Part shown: in pieces, positions 34,716 to 43,925 of the stretch | How positions within the stretch are numbered: the first letter of the stretch is position 1 | Layout: the number at the start of each line of letters is the position of its first letter | Origin: Curtobacterium sp. SGAir0471 | GTDB lineage: Bacteria; Actinomycetota; Actinomycetes; Actinomycetales; Microbacteriaceae | Direction: 5' to 3' | NCBI RefSeq assembly: GCF_005490985.1 | Contig: NZ_CP027869.1 | Span: 2,046,001-2,110,000 of the forward strand | DNA length: 64,000 bases | Notes under the pieces: generated by a model | What the model was told of the DNA's origin: nothing | What the model saw: only the letters and a program-made list of their open reading frames with translations | The model's database searches: none | Translations under genes and position numbers: made by a program

Positions 34716-34958
34716 TCAGTGCGTCGACTGCTCCACGCGGATGCGTGCGAGGATCTCCGTCCGGAGCTGCTCCGGCGCGGTCTCGGCACAGGCGCGCTTC
34801 ACCGTCTCCATGAGGACGACGCCCACCCGGTGCTCGCTCGTGCAGTCCTCGCAGGACTCCATGTGCTCGCGGATGTCCGCGGCGTCCTCGCGGCAGAGCT
34901 CGTCGTGCAGGAACTCCTCGAGCTCGGCCTTCGCCTTCGAGCAGTCGCAGCCGCTCAT
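34716..34958 (-). CDS. zinc-containing redox anti-sigma factor (RsrA/RshA-like)
   Basis: This 80-residue cytosolic ZAS-family anti-sigma factor has a His32-x3-Cys36-x2-Cys39 motif (HMESCEDC) plus Cys4/Cys6 and Cys22. It matches RsrA-type proteins, whose thiols and zinc sense disulfide stress and then release the sigma factor. Its ATG overlaps the sigma gene stop (ATGA), as expected for the coupled pair. The short CDC near the N-terminus is additional to the core ZAS motif. Confidence 0.92.
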   Translation of the reverse strand: MSGCDCSKAKAELEEFLHDELCREDAADIREHMESCEDCTSEHRVGVVLMETVKRACAETAPEQLRTEILARIRVEQSTH

Positions 34959-35725
34959 CGTGCGTCCTTCCCGTCCGTGCGACCAGCGGCCGCAGTCGTC
35001 CCCCGGCCCCGCCCGCGCATCGTCGCCGTCGACGCTGCGTCCGGGACGATGCCGGTCTCGCGTGCGTGGTCCGCCAGGAGCCCCCGGAGGAGCCGGCGAC
35101 CACGGTGGAGACGGCTCATGACCGTCCCCACGGGGGTCTTCATGATGTCGGCGATCTCCTGGTAGGAGAAGCCCTCGACGTCGGCAAAGTACACGGCCAT
35201 CCGGAAGTCCTCGGGGATCGACTGGAGCGCGTCCTTCACGGCGGAGGACGGCAGGTGGTCGATCGCGTCGGCCTCGGCGGAGCGCGCGGACACGGACTGG
35301 GTGACGCTCTCGGCGCCGCCGAGCTGCCAGTCCTCGAGCTCGTCGATCGTGCCCTGGTACGGGTTCCGCTGGTTCTTGCGGTACGTGTTGATGAACGTGT
35401 TGGTCAGGATGCGGTAGAGCCACGCCTTGAGGTTCGTGCCCTGCCGGAACTGCCGGAAGGCCGCGTACGCCTTGACGAAGGTCTCCTGCACGAGGTCCGA
35501 CGCGTCGGCCGGGTTCCGCGTCATCCGCATCGCGGCGCCGTACAGCTGGTCCATGAACGGCAACGCCTGGTCCTCGAACAGCGACCGCAGCTCGGCCTCG
35601 GAGACGGTCTTCTCGTCGGCGGGCTCGGCCTCGAGGGCGTCCGCTTCGCCGGACACCGCGTCGAGCTGCGCCTCGGTCTCCTCGACCAGGTCGTGCGGTG
35701 CTGCCTGCGGTTCGTCGGTCGTCAT
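34955..35725 (-). CDS. sigH: SigH/SigR-type ECF sigma factor
   Basis: This 256-residue ECF sigma factor has region 2 at about 50-125 ([39 protein letters not shown]) and region 4 at about 160-215 ([40 protein letters not shown]). It carries an acidic 45-residue N-terminal extension and a Gly/Arg tail. Pairing with the ZAS anti-sigma points to thiol-oxidative/heat stress control (SigH/SigR). ATG 35725 is 8 nt after TAGACT; an adjacent GTG 35728 is possible. I found no SigR-type GGAAT/GTT promoter for autoregulation. Confidence 0.92.
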   Translation of the reverse strand: MTTDEPQAAPHDLVEETEAQLDAVSGEADALEAEPADEKTVSEAELRSLFEDQALPFMDQLYGAAMRMTRNPADASDLVQETFVKAYAAFRQFRQGTNLKAWLYRILTNTFINTYRKNQRNPYQGTIDELEDWQLGGAESVTQSVSARSAEADAIDHLPSSAVKDALQSIPEDFRMAVYFADVEGFSYQEIADIMKTPVGTVMSRLHRGRRLLRGLLADHARETGIVPDAASTATMRGRGRGTTAAAGRTDGKDAR

Positions 35726-35733
35726 CACGGACG

Positions 35734-35739
35734 AGTCTA
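35734..35739 (-). promoter_or_regulatory. -10 element TAGACT, leaderless sigma factor gene
   Basis: TAGACT on the minus strand ends 8 nt before ATG 35725; it looks housekeeping-like. Confidence 0.5.
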
Positions 35740-35830
35740 GGCCGAGGCCGATCGTCGTCCGCACGGCCGGCAGCGCCGTCCGGTTGCGTTCGAGTGTGAC
35801 TGTCGCCAATGGTCCTCCCGGTGCGTTCAG

Positions 35831-35836
35831 TACCCT
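35831..35836 (+). promoter_or_regulatory. -10 element TACCCT, leaderless aroA
   Basis: TACCCT ends 9 nt before ATG 35846. Confidence 0.45.
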
Positions 35837-35845
35837 GGTGAACCG

Positions 35846-37246
35846 ATGGCAGAGTCGACGCATTCCCAGCAGCCCGGTCCCTGGATCGCCCCCCTCGCCC
35901 GCGGGCCCCTGCGCGGCGACGTCGCCCTGCCCGGTTCCAAGTCGTTGACGAACCGGGAGCTCGTGCTCGCGGCGCTGGCGGACGGCCCCTCGACCATCCG
36001 GCTCCCCCTGCACTCCCGCGACTCCGCGCTGATGGTCGCGGCGCTCCGCCAGCTCGGGGTCGGGATCGACGAGGTCGACCCAGCGGACGGCGCGGCACCG
36101 AACCCCTACGGCCCGGACCTGCGCATCACGCCCGCACCGATGCACGGCGACGTCGCCGTCGACTGCGGCCTGGCCGGCACCGTGATGCGCTTCCTGCCGC
36201 CGCTCGCGGCGCTCGCCACCGGCCGGGTGACCGTCGACGGCGACCCCTACGCCCGGAAGCGCCCGATGGGTGCGATCATCCGCGCCCTCGCCGACCTCGG
36301 CGTGGACGTGACGGACGACGGCGACGGCGCCATGCCATTCTCGTTCACCGGCACCGGCGCGGTCCGCGGCGGTCGGCTCGAGATCGACGCGTCGGCCTCG
36401 TCGCAGTTCGTCTCCGGGCTGCTGCTCTCCGCCCCGCGCTTCGACGAGGGCCTGCACCTCACCCACGTCGGCGACCGCCTGCCGAGCCTGCCGCACATCG
36501 ACATGACCGTCGCTGCGCTCCGCGCACGCGGGGTCCGGGTGGACCAGCCGTCGATCGGCGAGTGGGTCGTGCACCCGGGCCCGGTCGCCGCGCGCGACGT
36601 CGTGATCGAGCCCGACCTGTCGAACGCCGCACCCTTCGCGGCGGCCGCGCTCGTCGCGGGCGGGAGCGTGCGGATCCGCACCTGGCCGACCGACACGACG
36701 CAGGTGGGTGCCGACCTCGAGACGCTCCTGCCCCTGTGGGGCGCGACCGTCACGCGGGACGGCGACGACCTGGTGTTCGACGGCGGCGTCGGGGTGGCGG
36801 GTGGGGCCTCCCTGCCGGGTGTCACGCTCGACCTGACGCGCGGTGGCGAGCTCGCGCCGGCGCTCGTCGCGCTGTCGGCCCTGGCCGACGGTCCGAGCGA
36901 GATCACCGGGATCGGCCACCTGCGGGGCCACGAGACGGACCGTCTGGCTGCGCTGGCAGCGGACGTGAACCGGTCGGGAGGCTCGGTGCAGGAACTCGAC
37001 GACGGCCTGCGGATCACGCCGGCACCGCTCCACGGCGGTGGCTGGGCCGCGTACGACGACCACCGGATGGCGACCGCGGGGGCCCTCGTGGGCCTCGTCG
37101 TCGACGGCGTCGCCGTCGACGACATCGGCTGCACCGCGAAGACGCTGCCGCAGTTCCCCGAGCTCTGGGCGGACCTCGTGGCGACCGGCTCGGACCCCGG
37201 CACCCCCACGGACGCGCGTCCGTCGGACGGGAGCGTGACGCCGTGA
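35846..37246 (+). CDS. aroA: 3-phosphoshikimate 1-carboxyvinyltransferase (EPSP synthase)
   Basis: This 466-residue cytosolic shikimate-pathway enzyme joins shikimate-3-phosphate and phosphoenolpyruvate. The N-terminal [19 protein letters not shown] contains the PEP/S3P-binding Lys-Ser. [17 protein letters not shown] replaces the class-typical G-N-A-G-T-A loop, followed by [12 protein letters not shown] and a C-terminal [15 protein letters not shown]. Its stop overlaps the GTG of rsgA (GTGA), the usual actinobacterial pairing near sigH. Pos. 96-101 equivalent CGLAGT is worth checking for glyphosate tolerance class. Confidence 0.96.
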   Translation: MAESTHSQQPGPWIAPLARGPLRGDVALPGSKSLTNRELVLAALADGPSTIRLPLHSRDSALMVAALRQLGVGIDEVDPADGAAPNPYGPDLRITPAPMHGDVAVDCGLAGTVMRFLPPLAALATGRVTVDGDPYARKRPMGAIIRALADLGVDVTDDGDGAMPFSFTGTGAVRGGRLEIDASASSQFVSGLLLSAPRFDEGLHLTHVGDRLPSLPHIDMTVAALRARGVRVDQPSIGEWVVHPGPVAARDVVIEPDLSNAAPFAAAALVAGGSVRIRTWPTDTTQVGADLETLLPLWGATVTRDGDDLVFDGGVGVAGGASLPGVTLDLTRGGELAPALVALSALADGPSEITGIGHLRGHETDRLAALAADVNRSGGSVQELDDGLRITPAPLHGGGWAAYDDHRMATAGALVGLVVDGVAVDDIGCTAKTLPQFPELWADLVATGSDPGTPTDARPSDGSVTP

Positions 37247-38301
37247 GCTGGTGGGACGACGTCGACGGGGACGAGGGCGACGAGGACGAGCCGTACGGGC
37301 AGTACGAGTCGAGGGTGCGGATCCGGCCGAACCCGAAGGGGAACCGGCCCCGCACGAAGACCCGTCCGAGCTACGACGACGCTCCCGTCGGCTGGGTGAC
37401 GAACGTCGACCGCGGGCGCTTCGGCGTGCTGGTGTCCGCCGGACAGGACGACGAGCGGGTCATCACCGCCACCAAGGCCCGCGAGCTCGGCAAGAAGTCG
37501 GTCGTGACCGGCGACCACGTGTCCCTCGCCGGGGACGTCTCGGGCGACCCCGGCTCGCTCGCCCGGATCGTCAAGGTCGCCGAGCGCTCGACCCTGCTGC
37601 GCCGGAGCGCCGACGACAGCGACGAGGTCGAGCGCGTGATCGTCGCGAACGCCGACCAGATGCTGATCGTCGTCGCCGCCGCCGACCCGGAACCACGCCC
37701 GCGGCTCATCGACCGGTACCTCGTCGCGGCGTTCGACGCCGGACTCGACCCGGTGCTCTGCATCACGAAGACCGACCTCGCCGACCCGGCACCGTTCCTC
37801 GCGCACTTCGCGTGCCTGGACCTGCGGATCGTCACGAGCCGGTCGGACGACGTGCCCTTCGACGCGCTGCACGAGGTGCTCGACGACCAGGTCACCGTGA
37901 CGGTCGGACACTCGGGCGTCGGGAAGTCGACGCTCGTGAACGCGATCACCGGGTCCACCCGCGCCACCGGCGTCGTGAACGCGGTGACGGGTCGTGGGCG
38001 GCACACCTCGTCGTCGTCGATCGCACTGCGCGTCCGCGACGGCGGCTGGATCATCGACACCCCGGGCGTGCGGTCCTTCGGGCTCGGCCACGTGCAGCCC
38101 GAGAACGTCTTCCGGGCCTTCGCCGCGCACGCCGTCGCGGTGCGCGAGCCCGCGGACGGCATCCCACTGTCCCAGGCGCACGACTGGGAGATCGTCGACC
38201 GGGTGCACGACGGGGAGCTCGGGCCGACGGGCGTCGAGCGCCTCGACTCCTTCCGTGCGCTGCTCACCGGAATGGGCGCGGACGACCCCGGCGCGGACTG
38301 A
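37243..38301 (+). CDS. rsgA: ribosome small-subunit-dependent GTPase A
   Basis: This 352-residue circularly permuted GTPase acts in late 30S assembly. It has an OB-like N-domain, then G4 TKTDLAD before the P-loop GHSGVGKST (222-230), switch TGRGRHTSS and G3 [10 protein letters not shown]. In classical RsgA the C-terminus binds zinc through Cys-x4-Cys-x-His-x5-Cys. Here the corresponding region ([20 protein letters not shown]) has no cysteine, so the zinc site is lost. An acidic N-terminal extension is present. It starts at GTG 37243 inside the aroA stop. Confidence 0.93.
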   Translation: MSWWDDVDGDEGDEDEPYGQYESRVRIRPNPKGNRPRTKTRPSYDDAPVGWVTNVDRGRFGVLVSAGQDDERVITATKARELGKKSVVTGDHVSLAGDVSGDPGSLARIVKVAERSTLLRRSADDSDEVERVIVANADQMLIVVAAADPEPRPRLIDRYLVAAFDAGLDPVLCITKTDLADPAPFLAHFACLDLRIVTSRSDDVPFDALHEVLDDQVTVTVGHSGVGKSTLVNAITGSTRATGVVNAVTGRGRHTSSSSIALRVRDGGWIIDTPGVRSFGLGHVQPENVFRAFAAHAVAVREPADGIPLSQAHDWEIVDRVHDGELGPTGVERLDSFRALLTGMGADDPGAD

Positions 38302-38320
38302 GTCCGACCCGACACGGGTG

Positions 38321-38326
38321 TACCGT
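38321..38326 (+). promoter_or_regulatory. -10 element TACCGT, leaderless membrane protein gene
   Basis: TACCGT ends 8 nt before GTG 38335. Confidence 0.45.
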
Positions 38327-38334
38327 TGCTCCTC

Positions 38335-39477
38335 GTGCCCGAAGTTGCAGAAAACAACACAGCCCGCCCGGAACCGGTCCACCACGGTGACCACGCAGCG
38401 CCGCACCCCCAGCGGAGCACCCGTCCGGCGGCCCTCGTGGCGACGGTCCTGCGCCCCGAGCACCTCGGGCGGACGCTGCGCTCGTTCGGGTCGCACATCC
38501 TCGTCCCGCTGTTCCTCGCGGTCGGGATGAGCCTGGCCTACCTCGGCGCCTTCCACGCCCCGACCCCGCACGAACTGCCCGTCGGGATCGTCGGGCAGGG
38601 TCCGAGCGCCCAGGTGTTCGCCCAGACGGTCACCGACGGCTCGGACGGCAAGCTCGTGGCGCACGTGGTCGGGTCGGCGGACGAGGCCGAGCAGCAGGTG
38701 CGCGACCGCGACCTCGCCGCCGTGTACGCCCCCGGGACCGACGGCGCGGTGCTCTACGTCTCCACGGCCGCCAGCGAGACCACCGCCACGGCGGCGCAGA
38801 AGGTCTTCCTGCCGATCGCGTTCGAGCAGCACCTGCCCTTCACCGTGCACGACGTCGTCCCCACCGGTGACGAGGACCCCACCGGCCAGGGGCTCTTCTT
38901 CCTGCTCGTCGGCCTGAGCGTCGGCGGGTACGCCTCGGCGATCGCCGTCGCCGCTGCGGCCGCGAAGCTCCGCGCGCTCTGGACGGTCGTCGTCGGCGCC
39001 GTCACGGCCGGGGTCGTCGCCGGGATCGGGATCCTGGTCGCCGGACCGCTCTACGGCGTCATCCCGGACCACCGGTGGCAGGTCTTCCTGTTCGCGTGGC
39101 TGTACGACGCCGTCATCGTGGCCCTCGGCGTCGGTCTGCACCCGCTGCTCGGCCGGTGGACCACGCCGATCCTCACGATGCTCTTCGTCATGCTCAACTT
39201 CACGAGCTCCGGCGGCATCTTCCAGCCGTCGTTCCAGCCCGGCTTCTTCGCGGCGCTCAACACGTTCTGGAGCGGCGCCGCGTGGCTCACCGCCGCGCAG
39301 GACCTCGTCTACTTCCCCGGCGCGTCCCTCGCCCGGTCGGTGGTCGTGCTCGTGCTGTGGCTCGTCGTCGCGGTACTGCTCGGTGTCCTCGTGCACGGGC
39401 TCGCCGCGCGCCGCACACGCATCGCCCGAGAGCGCGCGGTCTCGCGCTACGAGGAGGAGCAGGTGGTCGCGGCGTAG
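38335..39477 (+). CDS. ABC-2/YhgE-like integral membrane protein
   Basis: This 380-residue protein has one helix after a charged N-terminus (about 50-70), a large extracytoplasmic domain (about 75-190) and five further helices to about 350. The ABC2_membrane_3/SNG1-type shape (FGSHILVPLFLAVGMSLAYL, LNFTSSGGIFQPSFQPGFFA) is seen, but no ATPase gene is adjacent, so export or drug/bacteriocin-related roles are guesses. GTG 38335 is preferred; TTG 38326 is possible. Confidence 0.7.
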   Translation: MPEVAENNTARPEPVHHGDHAAPHPQRSTRPAALVATVLRPEHLGRTLRSFGSHILVPLFLAVGMSLAYLGAFHAPTPHELPVGIVGQGPSAQVFAQTVTDGSDGKLVAHVVGSADEAEQQVRDRDLAAVYAPGTDGAVLYVSTAASETTATAAQKVFLPIAFEQHLPFTVHDVVPTGDEDPTGQGLFFLLVGLSVGGYASAIAVAAAAAKLRALWTVVVGAVTAGVVAGIGILVAGPLYGVIPDHRWQVFLFAWLYDAVIVALGVGLHPLLGRWTTPILTMLFVMLNFTSSGGIFQPSFQPGFFAALNTFWSGAAWLTAAQDLVYFPGASLARSVVVLVLWLVVAVLLGVLVHGLAARRTRIARERAVSRYEEEQVVAA

Positions 39478-39482
39478 GGCGC

Positions 39483-39488
39483 TACCCT
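39483..39488 (+). promoter_or_regulatory. -10 element TACCCT, leaderless hisN
   Basis: TACCCT ends 7 nt before GTG 39496 and overlaps the 3' edge of the upstream gene's surroundings. Confidence 0.5.
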
Positions 39489-39495
39489 GACCTCC

Positions 39496-40281
39496 GTGGA
39501 CCTCAGCGCCGACCTGGACTTCGCCCGCTCCCTCGCCGACACCGCCGACGCGATCAGCCTCGAGCGGTTCCGCGCCGCCGACCTGCACGTCACGACGAAG
39601 GCCGACAGCACGCACGTCACCGACGCCGACCAGGCGGTCGAACGGGCGCTGCGCGAGCGCCTGGCGACCGAGCGTCCGGACGACGCGTTCCTCGGCGAGG
39701 AGACGACGGCGGACACCGGCGCGGACGCCCTGAGCGAGGGACACCGCCAGTGGGTCGTGGACCCGATCGACGGCACCGCGAACTACCTGCGTGGTGTGCC
39801 GGTCTGGGCGACGCTCATCGCCCTGGCCGTCGACGGCCGCCCGGTGCTCGGCGTGGTCAGCGCCCCGGCGCTCGGCAAGCGCTGGTGGGCCGCCGAGGGG
39901 CTCGGCGCACACTCCACGGACGGTCCCCTGCGGGTCTCCGGTGTCGCGGCGCTGTCCGACGCCAGCCTGAGCTACAACAGCATCCAGCAGTGGGACGAGG
40001 ACGACCGGCTCGACACCCTCGTCGCGCTGTCGCGGAAGGTCTGGCGCACCCGCGCGTACGGCGACATGTGGTCGTACATGCTCGTCGCCGAGGGCGTCCT
40101 CGACGTCGCCGGCGAACCCGACCTGAAGCCGTGGGACATCGCGGCCCTCGTCCCGATCGTCGAGGAGGCCGGCGGTCGCTTCACCTCGCTCGACGGCGAC
40201 CCGGGCCCGTGGCACGGCAGTGCCCTCGCCACGAACGGCCTCGTGCACGACGCCGTGGTCGACGTCATCCGGCGCTCGTAG
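39496..40281 (+). CDS. hisN: histidinol-phosphatase / inositol-monophosphatase family
   Basis: This 261-residue Mg2+-dependent phosphatase has metal site Glu68/Glu69, the signature VDPIDGTANYLRG (Asp89, Asp92) and the C-terminal PWDIAALVPIVEEAGG Asp. In actinobacteria the closest group contains HisN, which removes phosphate from histidinol-phosphate; an inositol-phosphatase role cannot be excluded. GTG start 39496 is fixed by the adjacent promoter hexamer. No other his gene is in the window. Confidence 0.88.
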   Translation: MDLSADLDFARSLADTADAISLERFRAADLHVTTKADSTHVTDADQAVERALRERLATERPDDAFLGEETTADTGADALSEGHRQWVVDPIDGTANYLRGVPVWATLIALAVDGRPVLGVVSAPALGKRWWAAEGLGAHSTDGPLRVSGVAALSDASLSYNSIQQWDEDDRLDTLVALSRKVWRTRAYGDMWSYMLVAEGVLDVAGEPDLKPWDIAALVPIVEEAGGRFTSLDGDPGPWHGSALATNGLVHDAVVDVIRRS

Positions 40282-40561
40282 CCCCGCGCGGGACCGTCCC
40301 GGCACCAGGGGTACGTGTACCCCGCTTGTCCCCTGGACGCGACCGACATCCCGACACCGGACCCCCGGACGGGGGCGGTGACCCCCCGGACTGGGGCCAG
40401 GCGAGTCGGACACTCTGCTGACGGCCCCCCCGACGCGTCCGATGGCCGGGTTATCGTGCTCACGGCTGATCTGGCGCACCGGGTTCCCTAGACCCGGCCC
40501 GTGTCGGGCCAGTCGTCCATAACTCGTCCGAAAAACCCTGACCCGAGGGGTGGTCCAGACG
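40282..40561. other. long leader/spacer upstream of the LuxR-family regulator
   Basis: No convincing gene is seen. GGGGTAC-GT-GTACCCC (40308-40323) is an inverted repeat, CCGGGT/ACCCGG (40479-40484, 40492-40497) forms a small hairpin, and TATCGT (40452-40457) is a possible -10. Transcription from there would give an untranslated leader before the small ORF at 40562. Confidence 0.4.
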
Positions 40562-40783
40562 ATGACTTCATCGTTCCCAGGCGGAACCGAGTGCACCCTC
40601 ACTCGTCGTCCGCGCTATCTCACCGACAGCCCTGGCGTGCGCTCCGTCGCCGCCTCGCGTCCGTCCGTCGCCACGGCCCCTGCCCGTGACGCCGTCCGGA
40701 TCCCGTCCGTCGCCGCGGTCTCCCGCCGCGCTGCCGACCGGACGTCCTCCGCAGTCCTCGCCCCCGGACCCGGAGGCCGGTGA
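40562..40783 (+). CDS. possible small ORF coupled to the LuxR-family regulator
   Basis: 73 codons from ATG 40562 (GTG 40550 also possible) end with TGA 3 bp before the regulator's ATG. The regulator's ribosome site (GGAGG) lies inside this ORF. The product is rich in Arg, Ser, Ala and Pro and matches nothing I recognise. Third codon positions are mostly G/C, which fits coding but is weak evidence at this GC content. It may be a leader peptide or an accident of frame. Confidence 0.35.
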   Translation: MTSSFPGGTECTLTRRPRYLTDSPGVRSVAASRPSVATAPARDAVRIPSVAAVSRRAADRTSSAVLAPGPGGR

Positions 40784-40786
40784 GTC

Positions 40787-43504
40787 ATGGCACTCACCGG
40801 TCGCCGTCTCGAGGTCGACCGGATCGCGACCCTCGCAGCACTCCCTCGTGAGTCCGCGATGGTCGTCGTCGGCGACCCTGGTTCCGGACGCAGCAGCGTC
40901 CTCGGCGCGGTCGCGGACCGCGTCCCCCTCCCCGTCGTGCGGGTCGGGGTCAACGGGAGCGAGTCCCGTTGGCCGCTGGCCGGCGTGACCTCCCTGTTCA
41001 CCGCCCTCGACGACCCGCGGGCCACCGCCCACATCGCGCACCTGCTGCAGGCCGGCGGCGCGACGAGCGGTCTGGCCGCGGCGCACGACTTCCTCGAGGC
41101 CGTGCAGACCCTGACCCTGCCGCCGACGGTCGTCCTGATCGACGACCTCGACCGGATGGACGTCGAGAGCCAGGAGCTCATCGCGTTCCTCGCGGGTCGT
41201 CTCGCGGGCACGGCACTGCGCCTGGTCGCGACGGTCCGGACCGTCCCGTCGGACGGGCCGCTCGCGGCGCTCCCGGTGCTGCGGCTCGAGCCGCTCACGG
41301 TCGACGAGTCCCTGGCGCTCGCCCGCTCGATGGCGCCGGAGGGCGCGAACGACGGTGTGCTCGCGATCCTCGCCGACGCGACGGGCGGCAACCCCGGCGC
41401 GCTCCGCGAGCAGTTCGACGCGCTCTCGCACGCCCAGCTGGCCGGCACCGAGCCGCTCGTGCTGCCGTTGCGCCCGACCGCCACGACGGAGGCCCTCGCG
41501 GCCCTGTCGCTCGACACCGTCGAGGGCGCCGACGACGCCGGCACGGACACCGAAGCGGGGCGTGGTCTGGACGTCCTCGCGCGCCTCGCCCTCGTCCCCG
41601 TGGCGCGGATCGCCGGCTGGGACCGCGACGCCGTCGACGACCTCGCCGACGCCGGACTCGTCACCGTGCGCGGGCAGACCGTCGCGGTCCGCGACCCCCT
41701 GCTCCGCTCGGCCCTGTACTGGCGGATGTCGGCGCGGACGCGCCGCGCCCTGCACCGGGAACTCGCCGCGGCGAGCGCCGAGACGGACCCCCGTGCCGCT
41801 GCGTGGCACCGGAGCTTCGTCGACGACGTCCCCGACGTGGTCGCCCTCCTCGACGCCGCTGCGGACTACGTCGCCGACGGGGCGCCGCACGCCGCGGTGG
41901 CCCTGGCCGAGCGCGCCCTGCACATCGGCTCCGGTGGCGAGGACGAGCGCGCGGCACTGCTGGCCGTCACGGAGGCCCTGTTCGCCCAGCGCCTGCTGGG
42001 GCTCGCCGCGCGGTACCTCACCGCGATGCGTCCCTTCCGGCGCGCGTCGGACGAGGTCCGGCGCCTGCGGGTCCTGTACTCGGTGCAGTACCTGCGCGGC
42101 GAGACCGTGCACGCCGACGAGCTCCTCGTGCCCGTGGCTGCGGAGGCACCCGAAGCCCCCGCCACCGCCGGGCTCCTGGCGATGGTCGCGAGCTTCCGCG
42201 CAGAGACCTGGGACCTGGAGCAGGCCCGTGACCTGCTCGCCCGCGTCGAGCAGCTCGGCCCGGTGATCACCCCGCGCACCGCGGAGATCGCGGGCGCCGT
42301 GCAGTGCCTGGTCGCCGCGCTCGACGGGTCGCTGCCCGCCGACACCGAGCTCTACGACGGGCTCGCGACGGAGCGGCTGATGGCGATGTCCGACCCGGCG
42401 CTCCTGCTCCTCGCACACGCGCTGAGCATCGCCGAGCGGTACCGGAGCTCGCGTCGCGTCTTCGCGCTCGTCGTCGCCCGCGGGCAGGACACCGAGGCCG
42501 TCTGGGTCGAGGGTGCCCGCTACCTGTCCGCCGAGAACGAGCTCCGCTCCGGCAACTTCCGGCAGGCCCTGCGCGCGATCGACGCCTGGGAGGCCGGGAG
42601 CGCCCTCTCGGCCCAGCGGCTGCGTGAGCCGTCCCGCGCCGTGGCGGTCGCGTGGCGGCACTTCGCCGAGGGCCGCACGCACGAGGCACTCGAGGTGGTG
42701 GACCGCTGCCTGGCGCTCCGGTCGACGGTGCTGCTCTGGGGCACCACGGCCCGCCTGCACGCGCTGCGCGGCCGTGTCCTGCTGCTCGACGGCCGCGTGG
42801 ACGAGGCGGTGACCGCGCTCGAGGCGGCGGACGCCGTGGGTCGGTCGCTCCGCAACCCGACCGTGCTCCGGCACCTCGGCGACCTGGTCGAGGGCTACGT
42901 GCGCCTCGGTCGGCTCGACGACGCACGGAACGCGACCGCCCGCCTCGCGGCGGACCACCACGCCCGGCCGTCCCGCTGGGGTGCGCTCGTGCTCGCGCGG
43001 AGCCTGGCGCTCGTCGCCGACGACGCGACCCGTGAGACGGCCCGCCGTCGCGCGCTGGAGCTGTTCCAGCCGCACGACTCGCAGTACGAGCGCGCTCGCA
43101 CGTTCGCCGCGCTGGCGGCGGTGGGCACGGACACCGAGCGGCCGCGTCTCGGTGCCGCAGCGGCTGCCGCGTACGAGGCCGCCGGCCTCCGGCGTCCGCT
43201 CGCGACCCCCGCGCCGACCGCCGCCATGCCGTCCTTCGGCGTGCCGACGTCGCTGCGGTCCGGCCCGGTGCTGTCCGCTCCGGTCCCGGGCTCCCCGCGG
43301 AGCGCGCCGGATGCGTCGGTGGTGCTCACCCAGCTGACCGCCGAGGAGCGCGCCGTCGTGCAGAAGGTGACCGAGGGGTACCGCAACCGCGAGATCGCCT
43401 CGTCGCTGTTCATGTCGCAGCGCACGGTGGAGCTGCGGCTCACGCAGATCTACCGCAAGGTGGGCGCACGCTCGCGCTCGCACCTGGTGGCGCTGCTCAC
43501 CTGA
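40787..43504 (+). CDS. large ATPase-TPR-LuxR transcriptional regulator (LAL/MalT-like)
   Basis: This 905-residue regulator has an N-terminal STAND/AAA-type ATPase (about 1-330) with Walker-A-like GDPGSGRSS (29-37) and Walker B VVLIDDLDRMD (about 124). A helical TPR-like sensor region (about 340-790), a Pro-rich linker and a C-terminal LuxR helix-turn-helix (about 835-900, TAEERAVVQKVTEGYRNREIAS) follow. The invariant Walker Lys is replaced by Arg, which may abolish nucleotide hydrolysis. Targets are unknown; the next gene, a divergent glmS, lies 420 bp downstream. ATG 40787 is served by GGAGG. Confidence 0.88.
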   Translation: MALTGRRLEVDRIATLAALPRESAMVVVGDPGSGRSSVLGAVADRVPLPVVRVGVNGSESRWPLAGVTSLFTALDDPRATAHIAHLLQAGGATSGLAAAHDFLEAVQTLTLPPTVVLIDDLDRMDVESQELIAFLAGRLAGTALRLVATVRTVPSDGPLAALPVLRLEPLTVDESLALARSMAPEGANDGVLAILADATGGNPGALREQFDALSHAQLAGTEPLVLPLRPTATTEALAALSLDTVEGADDAGTDTEAGRGLDVLARLALVPVARIAGWDRDAVDDLADAGLVTVRGQTVAVRDPLLRSALYWRMSARTRRALHRELAAASAETDPRAAAWHRSFVDDVPDVVALLDAAADYVADGAPHAAVALAERALHIGSGGEDERAALLAVTEALFAQRLLGLAARYLTAMRPFRRASDEVRRLRVLYSVQYLRGETVHADELLVPVAAEAPEAPATAGLLAMVASFRAETWDLEQARDLLARVEQLGPVITPRTAEIAGAVQCLVAALDGSLPADTELYDGLATERLMAMSDPALLLLAHALSIAERYRSSRRVFALVVARGQDTEAVWVEGARYLSAENELRSGNFRQALRAIDAWEAGSALSAQRLREPSRAVAVAWRHFAEGRTHEALEVVDRCLALRSTVLLWGTTARLHALRGRVLLLDGRVDEAVTALEAADAVGRSLRNPTVLRHLGDLVEGYVRLGRLDDARNATARLAADHHARPSRWGALVLARSLALVADDATRETARRRALELFQPHDSQYERARTFAALAAVGTDTERPRLGAAAAAAYEAAGLRRPLATPAPTAAMPSFGVPTSLRSGPVLSAPVPGSPRSAPDASVVLTQLTAEERAVVQKVTEGYRNREIASSLFMSQRTVELRLTQIYRKVGARSRSHLVALLT

Positions 43505-43541
43505 TCGCGCGTCCCGCGTCGCTCGGCGACCACCCCACGCA

Positions 43542-43579
43542 ACGGGAGGCCCGGTACCGACTGGTACCGGGCCTCCCGT
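43542..43579 (+). terminator. GGGAGGC-family hairpin, copy 6
   Basis: 17-bp arms 43542-43558 and 43563-43579 pair around GACT, 37 bp after the LuxR-type gene stop; GTCCGTCGT follows as in other copies. Confidence 0.65.
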
Positions 43580-43925
43580 CCGTCGTCCCCACGACCGGCC
43601 ACCGGGCCGGCTTGCGTGAGTCCGCACCGGCGGGCTGCCGGGTCGCACCGCTCGCGCGGTGAACCGCAAGAGGCGGTCCGCGGTGTTGTCGCGGCGGTGC
43701 CACGGGACGAGGCTCGTGGTGCACCGACCGCCGTGCCCTCCCAGGGGAGGGCCCGTCCGCGACCCCCGACCGTCCGGTACCCGATCTGCCGACCGACTGC
43801 GTCCGCCCCCGCCTGATCCGCGGGCGGGCACGACCGGTCGACGGCCCCGGACCCGCGGCAGACCCGGCGGCGGTCGGTGCCGCACCCCCGGCTGACGGCC
43901 GGTCCCCCACCCGAACGGACACCGT
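43580..43925. other. non-coding spacer before the GlmS-like gene
   Basis: No gene is recognised. CTTGCG (43611-43616) and CGCAAG (43665-43670) bracket an imperfect hairpin with an inner CACCG/CGGTG stem. No glmS ribozyme-like sequence is apparent, as expected for an actinobacterium. The gene's own promoter could not be located. Confidence 0.4.

Noticed and set aside
43580-43925. glmS ribozyme upstream of the GlmS-like gene
   Set aside because: No ribozyme core motif was recognised and such ribozymes are not expected in actinobacteria.
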